35,101 nt of DNA from positions 1 through 35,101 of the forward strand of contig NZ_CAHJXR010000011.1 of the NCBI RefSeq assembly GCF_903645355.1, read 5' to 3'. A program made the position numbers and the translations under genes. A model generated the notes under the pieces. The model did not search any database. It worked only from the letters and a program-made list of their open reading frames with translations, and had not been told where the DNA came from. Below are positions 1 through 7,379 of the stretch, piece after piece; positions within the stretch are counted from its first letter, which is position 1, and every line of letters begins with the position of its first letter. This DNA is from Schaalia sp. Marseille-Q2122 (GTDB lineage Bacteria; Actinomycetota; Actinomycetes; Actinomycetales; Actinomycetaceae).

Positions 1-2
1 GG

Positions 3-203
3 TCTGGAGTGCCCGGCGGGACTGGTGGGCTCGGCGGGACTGGTGGGCCCGGCGGGACTGGTGGGCCCGGCGGGACTGGTGGGCCCGGCGGGACTGGTGG
101 GCTCGGCGGGGCGCCGGGTGAAGCACCAGCTGACGCCCCTGGCAATGCCCCGCGCAGTGGCAGTGCCTCAACTCAAGGTGGTGTCTCCTCGACATCGTCC
201 TGA
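3..203 (+). CDS. 3' end of a Gly/Thr/Pro-rich protein (partial)
   Basis: One plus-strand frame is open from the window edge to a TGA at 201-203. It encodes six-residue Gly-Gly-Thr-Gly-Gly-Pro/Leu repeats followed by an Ala/Pro/Ser-rich tail ending in STSS. A perfect 14-bp hairpin begins about 30 bp after the stop, which supports a real gene end. The upstream part lies outside the window, so the product cannot be named. CotH-like proteins near VTC/DUF4956 operons sometimes carry Gly-rich tails, but nothing visible proves that here. The gene converges on the lipoprotein operon. Confidence 0.45.
   Translation, partial: SGVPGGTGGLGGTGGPGGTGGPGGTGGPGGTGGLGGAPGEAPADAPGNAPRSGSASTQGGVSSTSS
11..115. 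repeat. 18-bp tandem repeat (Gly-rich codons)
   Basis: About six copies of an 18-bp unit (ggcgggactggtgggccc, with ctc replacing ccc in some copies). The unit length is a multiple of three, so copy-number change would lengthen or shorten the Gly-Gly-Thr-Gly-Gly-Pro tail without shifting frame. Confidence 0.8.
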
Positions 204-232
204 GTGCGTCCGCTGGATCCTGACCAACAGAT

Positions 233-272
233 GCCGCTGTTCCCAGCACCCCCGCAGTCTGGGAACAGCGGC
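233..272. terminator. Bidirectional hairpin between convergent genes
   Basis: A perfect 14-bp stem, GCCGCTGTTCCCAG (233-246) with its complement (259-272) and a 12-nt loop. It lies between the stop of the plus-strand gene (203) and the stop of the minus-strand lipoprotein gene (290). There is no long T-run on either side, which is common for actinobacterial terminators. Confidence 0.75.
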
Positions 273-289
273 GTCCTCTGTGCGTGTCA

Positions 290-1906
290 CTACAGGGGCT
301 CCAACACCCGCATCCCCCGAGCACACCTCAACGCCATTGGTAGCAATGCTTGCCGTTGGTACTGATGCTCGCCATTGGTACGGATCATCACCACCGGTAC
401 GGATACTTGCCATTGGTACGGATCATCGCCATTGTCATCATTCGAGGGGCCCCAGGCTACCACCGTGCCGCCGGAGATCGTCAGGTCGCCATTGGCATCC
501 AGAGAGTCGCCCTCAGAATCCAGGGTGATGGTGCCACCCGAGATCTCGACGGTGACCGTGCCTGTGCTTGCCGAGCCATTGATCGCATCGTCACTGGACA
601 CCACCGAGATCGTCCCATCTTGCAGGGCAATAATCTCACCCTCCAGCCCCTCAACACTCGAGGCAATATCGACACTTGCCCCGTCAGCAACCAGGGCAAT
701 CTCAGCGTGCACGCCATCATCAGCGACCGCCATGGAAACATCACCACCACTGAGGCGCACCGACCCGTCAGAATGGATCCCATCCTCGGCTGCGCCAATG
801 CTGAAGGTGCCGCCCTCGATAATGGCGTACACGCCAGCCTTCACGCCCTTCGCGGACTCGCCGTCGGCAACGCTCGCCTGGGCGCCGCCGCCGGCACTGA
901 GGGCGAAGGTGCCGCCAGTGACAATGACATCGGTGTAGGCGCTGAGCGCATCGCCCTGGGCGTCGACCGTTACATCTCCATCCGAGATGTGGATGAAGCC
1001 CTTGGCAGGGTCGGTGTCCTCGTCGGATTTGAGCCCATCGCCACCGGCAACCACCGACACGGTGCCGCCTGTGATAGTGAGAGAGTCCTTGCCACGCAGA
1101 CCATCATCAACGGCTTGCACCTGCACGGTGCCTGAGGAAATGACGAGGTCATCGGTCGCGGCAATAGCGTCATTACTGCGGCCCTTGACACTGAGGCCAC
1201 CAGAACCGGTGATGAGCAGATTCGTATCCGCGTAGATGGCGGCATTCGCCGCAGAAGAGTCCGCGTAGGAGGAGGCGTCGGCTACCTGGCTATTGCCCTC
1301 CAGAACCAGAACAGCATTCGCTGCGCTGCGCACCTCGATGGCGCTACCGGCAGTCGTGTCGATACTGAGGTTATCGAGGATGAGGACAACGAGGGCGTCG
1401 CTAGGTGCCTCAACGACGACCTGTCCCGTGTAGGAGCCTGAGAGGCGGTAGACCCCCGCGCTGGTGATGGTCGTCAGACCGTCGGTGATGGTCACGGGCG
1501 AGGACGCTGCCGTGCTGGCGCCTTGAGCGTCGCCGCCATTTCGAGTGCTACCGCTGCTTTGTGCGCCGCTGCCCTGGCTGGCCTGACCGCCAGCCTGCGT
1601 GGAGACCTGGGCGGTCGCTCCGGAGAAGGTGATGCTCGTGCTCGCTTGAGCTTCCCAGTCTTGCGCGTCAAGGACGGTTGGGATGGCGTTTTCTGCGAGG
1701 GCCTGTTCGGCGGTCGGCGGATCGTAGAGCGAGGTTGCGCCTGCCACGGTGTTGTGTGCGGTGACAGAGGATGCGGGTTGAGCGTCAGCGGTCTGTGAGG
1801 GGGCAGCGGTGGAGCTGCACGCCCCTAGTGCCATCGCACCCACGGTGAAGGCAATGAGGGCCGCGGTGGAGGCACCGCGCGAGGAAGAACGGGTCAGAGG
1901 GAACAT
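290..1906 (-). CDS. Cthe_2159-type carbohydrate-binding lipoprotein with repeat-derived C-terminus
   Basis: 538 residues. Residues 1-30 form a lipoprotein signal: a basic start, a hydrophobic stretch and a lipobox LGAC with Cys30 as lipidation site, so the product should be anchored outside the membrane. Residues ~140-490 are repeated short beta strands rich in ISGGT and DDGI/DDGL motifs, typical of the Cthe_2159 (DUF4353) beta-helix family, known to bind polygalacturonate-like polymers. An AAAGGA ribosome site precedes the ATG. It is last in an operon with the VTC and DUF4956 genes, a common grouping. After the GGTVVAWGPS segment the protein departs from family appearance: residues ~494-525 come from 19-bp repeats and the end has unrelated composition. 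The native C-terminus has probably been lost or shifted out of frame. Confidence 0.82.
   Translation of the reverse strand: MFPLTRSSSRGASTAALIAFTVGAMALGACSSTAAPSQTADAQPASSVTAHNTVAGATSLYDPPTAEQALAENAIPTVLDAQDWEAQASTSITFSGATAQVSTQAGGQASQGSGAQSSGSTRNGGDAQGASTAASSPVTITDGLTTITSAGVYRLSGSYTGQVVVEAPSDALVVLILDNLSIDTTAGSAIEVRSAANAVLVLEGNSQVADASSYADSSAANAAIYADTNLLITGSGGLSVKGRSNDAIAATDDLVISSGTVQVQAVDDGLRGKDSLTITGGTVSVVAGGDGLKSDEDTDPAKGFIHISDGDVTVDAQGDALSAYTDVIVTGGTFALSAGGGAQASVADGESAKGVKAGVYAIIEGGTFSIGAAEDGIHSDGSVRLSGGDVSMAVADDGVHAEIALVADGASVDIASSVEGLEGEIIALQDGTISVVSSDDAINGSASTGTVTVEISGGTITLDSEGDSLDANGDLTISGGTVVAWGPSNDDNGDDPYQWQVSVPVVMIRTNGEHQYQRQALLPMALRCARGMRVLEPL
333..427. repeat. 19-bp tandem repeat inside a coding 3' end
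   Basis: Five adjacent 19-bp units (333-351, 352-370, 371-389, 390-408, 409-427) plus a partial unit from 428. Units 371-389 and 409-427 are identical (GCCATTGGTACGGATCATC); the others differ at a few positions. Nineteen is not a multiple of three, so each gain or loss of a unit changes the reading frame of the lipoprotein gene that spans it. Confidence 0.9.
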
Positions 1907-1939
1907 GGGTGTGTCCTTTCGTGAAAGAAATTGGGTGTT

Positions 1940-2944
1940 TTACGAGGCGATGGCCGTCGGCTGGCCGAGCAGGGGAGCCTCGTTGGGCGAAGCAACCCCA
2001 CCGTGAAGGTTGAGGGAGGTGGTGTTGCTAGCGCCCTCGGGGGAGAGGGGCGGATACGGGGGTGGGAAGTGCTGGACGATCGTGCGATGCCAGCGGTTCT
2101 GCGGAAGCTCTGGGCGCATGACGCACAGGGCGGTGGCGTATTTGGAGACGCGAGTGGGGCGGATGCCTCGTGCCCATAGCAGTCGGTCGAGAATGCTGGG
2201 GGCGGAGGGTGATTTTGTTTCGATAATGACCAGCGAGGGAGTGCGGTAGCTTCCCTTCGCCTCCCTGCTCGCATGTCCGGGGAGTGCCCACTCGAGCGAG
2301 GTGTCGATGGTCGCTCGAGACGGGAAGGGGCTCTGCGTGCCCCTGCGGGAGCAGATTCCCTCCCTCGCAGCATCGCTCCCAGTGAGAACTTCCGTAGGCG
2401 CTCCCGGCAGCAGCAGGGTCGAGCGCTGGAAGCTCCCGTCAAGGCTGGGCCGCAGTCTGGAAACATCCACCTCGCAGGAGGCGCGTTCCAGCTGTTCATG
2501 CACCCACACCAGCGCGGGAAGATTCAGGTAGGCCAGGCGAGCCAGCTCAGCGGGGTAGGGGAGGCGTTCTTTCACGGTCCGCCCCCACGCGCCGCGGGTC
2601 TTGACCTCGACGAAGGCCAGGTTTGAATCGCGGTAGTGGCGAATCCGCACCTTGAAACGACGCCGATGCCGGTGGGCTGCGGTGAAGAAGGAATCACGCT
2701 CTGGGGTGTCGAAGTAATGCGAGGCGTAGGTGTGAGCGCGCGTCTGAGCAATCTCAAGGACCCGCACGGGATCATTCCGGTCGGAGTACCCCTGCAGCTC
2801 GGCGAGGATCTCGCCAGCTTGGTCGGCGTGCAGCGCGTACTTACGATCTACGCGGGAGAGCAGGGATGCGTGAGCGTTGAGTTCCTCAAGATCAATGGGG
2901 GCAAAGCCCTCAAGCGCAGTGCGAAGTTCTGTTACGGCATTCAT
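1940..2944 (-). CDS. VTC-domain polyphosphate polymerase family protein
   Basis: 334 residues with the motifs of the VTC/CYTH-like tunnel fold: SRVDRKY (Lys35), YFDT (77-80), a basic strand RRFKVRIRHY (95-104), FVEVKTR (Glu113, Lys115) and a late IIETKS acidic strand (~242-247). In yeast Vtc4 the corresponding basic and acidic residues bind phosphate and metal and make polyphosphate from ATP; the same activity is inferred here. No membrane segment is visible, so it is probably cytosolic and paired with the DUF4956 membrane protein upstream. Its ATG overlaps that gene's TGA (ATGA), and GGGAG seven bases upstream is a good ribosome site, so translation is probably coupled. The C-terminal ~40 residues are Pro/Ser-rich and low-complexity. 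Confidence 0.85.
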   Translation of the reverse strand: MNAVTELRTALEGFAPIDLEELNAHASLLSRVDRKYALHADQAGEILAELQGYSDRNDPVRVLEIAQTRAHTYASHYFDTPERDSFFTAAHRHRRRFKVRIRHYRDSNLAFVEVKTRGAWGRTVKERLPYPAELARLAYLNLPALVWVHEQLERASCEVDVSRLRPSLDGSFQRSTLLLPGAPTEVLTGSDAAREGICSRRGTQSPFPSRATIDTSLEWALPGHASREAKGSYRTPSLVIIETKSPSAPSILDRLLWARGIRPTRVSKYATALCVMRPELPQNRWHRTIVQHFPPPYPPLSPEGASNTTSLNLHGGVASPNEAPLLGQPTAIAS

Positions 2945-3510
2945 ACTGAGGCTCCCTTCTGGCTCAGATAGCGCACATCCACCAGGGTGGAATCGTTGAC
3001 GTAGTCGAGGCGGACAATGCTTGTGCTGATGACACGCACCCCTAGGCGCTCACTGAGGACTTTCTCCAAGGTGGCCTCGTCGCTGATTGCTCGGTCAAGC
3101 TGCACCTGCTGCGTGCCATAGCGGCCAAAGAGGCCGCTATCAGTCACGCCCAGCGCCCCGATGATGAGGGCTACTCCCACCAGGAGAAGCGGGGTGATTG
3201 AGGCACTCATGCCGGTCAGTAAACCGATGGCCAGAGAGGCAAAGTAATAGGCGACCTCGCGTTGGCTGATCTCTGTTGAGCGCAGTCGAATGATTGACAG
3301 GACGCCGAAGAGGCCAAGGCCAAGGCCGGCGCTGACAGTGCTTGATGCCAGGGTCATTGCCACCGCGAGAACACCAATATTGACTCCCAGGAAGGCGATG
3401 ACCAGGTCGGCGCGTCGGTGGCGAGGGAAGTACAGGCCAAAGACGAGGGCGGCGATTGCGACGAGGTCGACGGCGATCAGCGGAGCGTAGGTGCTTAGAA
3501 ACGTTGTCAT
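2941..3510 (-). CDS. DUF4956 family membrane protein
   Basis: 189 residues from the chosen ATG at 3510, which has a strong GGAG ribosome site (AAAGGAGAACATCAATG); an in-frame start 17 codons upstream lacks one. The N-terminal ~125 residues hold about four hydrophobic helices (starting APLIAVDLVAIAALVFGLYF), with the conserved segment GLFGVLSIIRLRSTEI between them. The C-terminal ~60 residues form a soluble alpha/beta domain. DUF4956 proteins are typically encoded beside VTC polyphosphate polymerases and are thought to be their membrane partner; the biochemical role is not established. First gene of a three-gene operon, divergent from the response regulator. Confidence 0.85.
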   Translation of the reverse strand: MTTFLSTYAPLIAVDLVAIAALVFGLYFPRHRRADLVIAFLGVNIGVLAVAMTLASSTVSAGLGLGLFGVLSIIRLRSTEISQREVAYYFASLAIGLLTGMSASITPLLLVGVALIIGALGVTDSGLFGRYGTQQVQLDRAISDEATLEKVLSERLGVRVISTSIVRLDYVNDSTLVDVRYLSQKGASV

Positions 3511-3574
3511 TGATGTTCTCCTTTCCGGCGTTGCATCTATTGAGCCGGGTGAAGTTATCAATCAGCTGTGAAAG

Positions 3575-3595
3575 CCTTAAGGTGGCCTTATGAGG
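3575..3595. promoter_or_regulatory. Possible operator in the divergent VTC operon / two-component intergenic region
   Basis: The palindrome CCTTAAGG (3575-3582) is followed after TGG by a second CCTT-containing inverted half, CCTTATGAGG (3586-3595). It sits in the 121-bp space between the start of the DUF4956-VTC-lipoprotein operon and the response regulator, where an autoregulator site would be expected. Function is inferred only from position and symmetry. Confidence 0.3.
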
Positions 3596-3619
3596 GTGGA
3601 GCGGCGCCCTTGAACCTGT

Positions 3620-3625
3620 CAGAAT
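3620..3625 (+). promoter_or_regulatory. -10 element (CAGAAT), likely leaderless start
   Basis: CAGAAT ends six bases before the GTG of the response regulator. Transcription starting about seven bases downstream would begin at the start codon. No convincing -35 is seen. Confidence 0.4.
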
Positions 3626-3631
3626 CGAAGG

Positions 3632-4363
3632 GTGACGAACGCATCTACCTACGTCCGCGCTGATGGTTCCCCCGCGCGGATCCTCGTTGTTGACGACGAG
3701 AAAGCCCTGTCTGACCTGCTCGCCCAGGCTTTGCGCTACCACGGGTGGGAGTTGGCGACGGCAAACAACGGCTGGGAGGCGCTCGATCGGGCGCGAGACT
3801 ATCAGCCTGACGCGGTCATCCTCGACATTCAGATGCCGGGGCTGGACGGTTTTGAAACCCTCGCCCGCCTGCGCAAAGCCCAGCCGCGACTGCCCGTCCT
3901 CTTCCTTACCGCCCGTGACGCTGTGGAGGATCGCGTGAGCGGCCTTCGGGCAGGTGCGGACGACTATGTCACCAAGCCTTTTGATCTCAACGAGGTCGCC
4001 GCCCGCGTGGACGCTCTACTGCGCCGTAGTGGCATGTCGGAAGCCCTTGTGGATGCCCTCTTGCAGGTGGGGGATTTGACGCTGGATGAGAATTCCTACG
4101 AGGTGCGCCGTGGCGGTGAGCTCATCACATTGACCAATACCGAGTTTGAGGTGCTGCGCTACTTCATGGAAAACCCCAATGTGGTCTTGTCCAAGTCGCA
4201 GATCCTTGACCGCGTGTGGTCCTACGACTTTGGCGGGCAAAGCAACGTCGTCGAACTCTACGTCTCCTACCTGCGTAAGAAGATCGACAAGGGGAGGGCG
4301 CCGATGATTCACACGGTGCGCGGCGCGGGCTACATTCTCCGCCCCGCACAGGAGGCGCCATGA
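3632..4363 (+). CDS. PhoP/TrcR-like response regulator
   Basis: 243 residues. The receiver domain (~16-130) has the acidic pair Asp21/Asp22, phosphoacceptor Asp65 (AVILDIQMPG), Thr93 and Lys115 (YVTKPF). A winged-helix OmpR-type DNA-binding domain follows (~145-240), with TNTEFEVLRYF, VLSKSQILDRVW and the ending VRGAGYILR. The segment VWSYDFGGQSNVVELYVSYL resembles mycobacterial PhoP and TrcR, so it belongs to that branch, but the exact orthologue is uncertain. The GTG start is preceded only by a weak purine stretch; a -10-like hexamer lies directly upstream. The stop overlaps the kinase ATG by four bases, so the two are co-translated. It faces the VTC operon and may regulate it (inference). 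Confidence 0.9.
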   Translation: MTNASTYVRADGSPARILVVDDEKALSDLLAQALRYHGWELATANNGWEALDRARDYQPDAVILDIQMPGLDGFETLARLRKAQPRLPVLFLTARDAVEDRVSGLRAGADDYVTKPFDLNEVAARVDALLRRSGMSEALVDALLQVGDLTLDENSYEVRRGGELITLTNTEFEVLRYFMENPNVVLSKSQILDRVWSYDFGGQSNVVELYVSYLRKKIDKGRAPMIHTVRGAGYILRPAQEAP

Positions 4364-5964
4364 GCGAGCCCACCATGTTGACCCGCGAGGGCGAGGGAGG
4401 GGGTCAGGCGGGTGTGCCCGTTGACGACTCTCGCTTGCTGTCGCTCTTCTCTCGCCTTTTTCGCCCCCGCGCTCCGCGTTCCCTTGCCGCGCGGGCGGGC
4501 ACGTACATGGCCTTCGTCCTCGTCATTTCACTGGTGAGTTCGGTGGGGATTGTGCTGCTGATGACGCGCTCGTGGATGATGTGGCAGCTTGATGATTCCC
4601 TGCGCCAAGACGTCCAGCGCCTCGTGGAAAACGCGGGCGACTCAGAGGGTTTTCTGACCGATCTGGCCGACACGGGCAATGGCCTCATTGACGAAAACCC
4701 ACCCAACATGTGGCAACGTCGAGGCGGCTCGGCTCCCTATGAGGCGCCACAACCCGAACCCTCCGAAGGCAGTCTCTATCTTGTGGCCGAGGGAGGGCAC
4801 GCCCGGGCGCGCCTCGTCCAACGCTTCCACGTTTTTGCCCTCGAAGCTGAGGATACGCACGCCCTCGCAGCCTTGCCGCATTCTCCCCACCCCCAAGACA
4901 TTGAGCTACCCTCCCTTGGGCACTTCCGTGCTGTTGTTCACGAGGCCGAAGGCGTGCGCTATGTGAGCGCGAAAGGAACCGGCGAGATCACGCGGGTGAT
5001 GATGGGCAGCGCAGGCACGGCCCTTGCCATCCTTCTCCTCTCGCTCCTGCTCGCCACTGTCAGCGTGCGCCATTGGGTGAGGAAGGAACTGCACCCCCTG
5101 GGGGAGGTCGTCTCGGTGGCGAGGACGGTTGGCGGCGGCGTCCTCGTCAATAACGAGGACATGCGCACCCGCGTTGATACGCGAGGCCTCACGCGCGGTA
5201 GCGAAGTGGGGGATGTTGGCTACGCGCTCAACACCCTATTGGACAATGTTGAAGAAGCATTCACCGCCCGGGACGAATCTGAAGCCAGGCTCCGCCAGTT
5301 CATTGCCGATGCCTCCCACGAATTACGCACCCCCATAGCCTCCATCCGCGGTTATGCCCAGCTCATGGGCCAACACGCCATCGACCAGGACAGGGCGCTG
5401 GAACGTATCGGCGCGGAATCGGCGCGCATGTCCGAGCTCATTGAGGACCTCCTGCTCCTGGCACGCCTTGATGCGGGGCGTGAGGTTGCGCGTGAAGAGG
5501 TGGACCTGATTCCTCTGGCGATTGACGCCATCTCGGATGCGCACGCTGCCGAACCCGGAAATGAGTGGCAGATTCTTGTTGACGCTGAGGCTGTCGACCA
5601 GTGCACTATCACGGGAGAGGAATCCGCCCTGCGCCAGGTCCTGGCAAACCTCCTGTCCAACGCGCGCGTGCACACTCCCGTGGGGACGCGCATTATCTGC
5701 GAGGTTGCCCGCGTGGGAGAACGGGTACTGCTACGCGTCAGCGACAATGGGCCAGGAATCCCGCCCGAACTGCAAGCAAAGGTCTTTGACCGCTTTATTC
5801 GCGGCGATGCCTCGCGAGCGCGCCTTAATCAAGGCTCTTCGGGTTTGGGGCTGTCGATCGTGCAGGCCATTGTGGAAGCCCACGATGGGACAATCCACCT
5901 GGACAGCTCGCAGCAGGGGACAACTGTGACGGTGAGTTTTCCTACGCCGCCAGCACCTCAATAG
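4360..5964 (+). CDS. Sensor histidine kinase, partner of the adjacent regulator
   Basis: 534 residues. It has a cytosolic N-terminal tail (~1-45), TM1 (~50-68, MAFVLVISLVSSVGIVLLM), an extracytoplasmic sensor of ~145 residues, TM2 (~225-240, LAILLLSLLLATVSV), HAMP, and a HisKA domain with His320 in DASHELRTPIASIRGY. An HATPase domain follows with N box LANLLSNARVHT, G1 VSDNGPGIP and G2 SSGLGLSIV, so the key catalytic motifs are present. The architecture is the common one for kinases of PhoR/TrcS/MprB type. The signal is unknown; the sensor region has no recognisable domain. The gene starts inside the regulator stop (ATGA) and its own last seven bases overlap the 3' end of rdgB on the other strand. 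Confidence 0.92.
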   Translation: MSEPTMLTREGEGGGQAGVPVDDSRLLSLFSRLFRPRAPRSLAARAGTYMAFVLVISLVSSVGIVLLMTRSWMMWQLDDSLRQDVQRLVENAGDSEGFLTDLADTGNGLIDENPPNMWQRRGGSAPYEAPQPEPSEGSLYLVAEGGHARARLVQRFHVFALEAEDTHALAALPHSPHPQDIELPSLGHFRAVVHEAEGVRYVSAKGTGEITRVMMGSAGTALAILLLSLLLATVSVRHWVRKELHPLGEVVSVARTVGGGVLVNNEDMRTRVDTRGLTRGSEVGDVGYALNTLLDNVEEAFTARDESEARLRQFIADASHELRTPIASIRGYAQLMGQHAIDQDRALERIGAESARMSELIEDLLLLARLDAGREVAREEVDLIPLAIDAISDAHAAEPGNEWQILVDAEAVDQCTITGEESALRQVLANLLSNARVHTPVGTRIICEVARVGERVLLRVSDNGPGIPPELQAKVFDRFIRGDASRARLNQGSSGLGLSIVQAIVEAHDGTIHLDSSQQGTTVTVSFPTPPAPQ

Positions 5965-6572
5965 GTAGACAGGGCCTCAATAATGCGCGGAGTCAACGCG
6001 CGGAAAGCAATCCCGCGGTGGCTGATCGCATTCTTTTGCTCCGGGCTCATTTCCGCCGTCGTCACCTCACAGCCAGCGGGAACAAAGATCGGGTCGTAAC
6101 CGAACCCATTCTCACCACGACGTTCACGCAGTAGCGTGCCCTCCACCGTGCCGTATTCGACGAACTCGCGCCCATCAGGTAGCACCAAAGCGGCGGCCGA
6201 CACGAAAGCTGCGCCACGGTGTGCCTCGGGCACATCAGCTAACTGTGCCAGCAGCAGGTCAAGGTTGGCCGCATCATCCCCGTGACGCCCACACCAGCGG
6301 GCCGAGAAAATCCCGGGAGCCCCGCCGAGCACATCCACCGACAAGCCAGAATCATCGGCAATGGCCGGCAGACCCGTCGCCGCGCAGACGGCACGCGCCT
6401 TCAGCAGGGAATTCTCCGCAAAAGACACCCCGTCCTCAACCGGGTCAGGCAGGTTATACTCCGCCATGCGGGCCACCACGCCAGGCTCAAAACCCTCCCA
6501 CGCGGGGGCAAGGATCGCTTCAAGCTCCTCAATCTTGTGGGCGTTATTCGTAGCAAAAACCAGGCGCGCCAT
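5958..6572 (-). CDS. rdgB: RdgB/HAM1 non-canonical purine NTP pyrophosphatase
   Basis: 204 residues from the ATG at 6572; a GTG one codon earlier is also possible. Diagnostic motifs are the N-terminal FATNNAHKIEEL, FAENSLLKARA, AIADDSGLSVD, GGAPGIFSARW, GENGFGYDPIF and SHRGIAFRAL. The family hydrolyses (d)ITP and XTP to monophosphates, keeping deaminated purines out of DNA and RNA. The ATG overlaps the rph stop (TGATG), so it is translated after rph in one transcript. The rph-rdgB pair is widely conserved in actinobacteria. Length is normal and no key motif is missing. Confidence 0.97.
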   Translation of the reverse strand: MARLVFATNNAHKIEELEAILAPAWEGFEPGVVARMAEYNLPDPVEDGVSFAENSLLKARAVCAATGLPAIADDSGLSVDVLGGAPGIFSARWCGRHGDDAANLDLLLAQLADVPEAHRGAAFVSAAALVLPDGREFVEYGTVEGTLLRERRGENGFGYDPIFVPAGCEVTTAEMSPEQKNAISHRGIAFRALTPRIIEALSTY

Positions 6573-7345
6573 CACAGGCCCCCGGTCACACGCTCACCGG
6601 CGGGCGCCTTCAGCGCGCGCTGTTGAATCTCGGCCAGCTCAGCATTACCCAGGGTCGCCAGGTCCAGCAGGGCGTTGAGCTCATCGCGGTCGAAGGTATT
6701 GTGCTCGCCGGTGCCCTGCACCTCAACAAAGGCACCCGTGCCGGTCTGCACGACATTCATGTCAGTGTCGGCGCGCACGTCCTCGACATAGGGCAGGTCC
6801 AGCATGGGGACGCCGTCAATAATGCCCACGGACACGGCGCTGACTGAGTTGGGCAGTACCGGCTTGGTGGCTGAGGGAACGATCAGGCCCTCCTTGCGGC
6901 CCCACTCCACGGCCTCGGCCAAAGCGACGTAGGCGCCGGTAATGGCTGCGGTGCGGGTGCCGCCGTCGGCGCGCAGCACGTCACAGTCGAGGATGATGGT
7001 GTTCTCTCCCAGGGCAGCCACATCAATGCAGGCGCGCAGGGAGCGGCCAATCAGGCGCGAGATCTCCTGGGTGCGGCCCCCCACCTTGCCTTTGACGGAT
7101 TCGCGGGAGGAACGCTGTTCGGTTGAGCGCGGCAGCATGGAGTATTCGGCGGTCACCCAGCCTTCTCCACTGCCTTTACGCCAGCGGGGCACGCCCTCGG
7201 TCAGCGAGGCCACGCACAGGACGCGCGTATTGCCGAACTCGACGAGGACGGAGCCCTCGCCGGTGCCCGACCAGCCGCGGGTCATAGCGATGGAACGAAG
7301 TTGATCGGGGGTGCGCCCATCGGCGCGCGAAACGGAGGTAGTCAT
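6572..7345 (-). CDS. rph: Ribonuclease PH
   Basis: 257 residues, full length for the family. Signatures are [11 protein letters not shown] near the N-terminus, [31 protein letters not shown] (phosphate binding region), [20 protein letters not shown] and a [11 protein letters not shown] segment. RNase PH trims tRNA 3' ends by phosphorolysis and works as a hexameric ring in the cytosol. There is no Shine-Dalgarno; TAACGT (7352-7357, minus strand) ends six bases before the ATG, indicating a leaderless mRNA. Promoter and start are only 34 bp from the nudC start on the other strand. First gene of the rph-rdgB operon. Confidence 0.97.
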   Translation of the reverse strand: MTTSVSRADGRTPDQLRSIAMTRGWSGTGEGSVLVEFGNTRVLCVASLTEGVPRWRKGSGEGWVTAEYSMLPRSTEQRSSRESVKGKVGGRTQEISRLIGRSLRACIDVAALGENTIILDCDVLRADGGTRTAAITGAYVALAEAVEWGRKEGLIVPSATKPVLPNSVSAVSVGIIDGVPMLDLPYVEDVRADTDMNVVQTGTGAFVEVQGTGEHNTFDRDELNALLDLATLGNAELAEIQQRALKAPAGERVTGGL

Positions 7346-7351
7346 GCCTCA

Positions 7352-7373
7352 ACGTTAGTCCACGCGCTAGCGT
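7352..7373. promoter_or_regulatory. Back-to-back -10 elements of rph (minus) and nudC (plus)
   Basis: TAACGT on the minus strand (7352-7357) ends six bases before the rph ATG; TAGCGT on the plus strand (7368-7373) ends six bases before the nudC ATG. Only ten bases separate the hexamers. Any -35 for one gene would therefore lie over the other's -10 or start codon, so the two promoters must share DNA. Confidence 0.6.
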
Positions 7374-7379
7374 TGGTGT

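Noticed and set aside
168-413. Separate small minus-strand gene
   Set aside because: It is an alternative frame through the 19-bp repeats that reads across the terminator and the neighbouring gene's 3' end.
333-427. CRISPR array
   Set aside because: The units are contiguous 19-mers without spacers and lie inside a coding frame.
3548-3558. PhoP (PHO) box in the VTC operon promoter
   Set aside because: Only one TTCACCCGG-like unit is present; the required 11-bp direct repeat is not.
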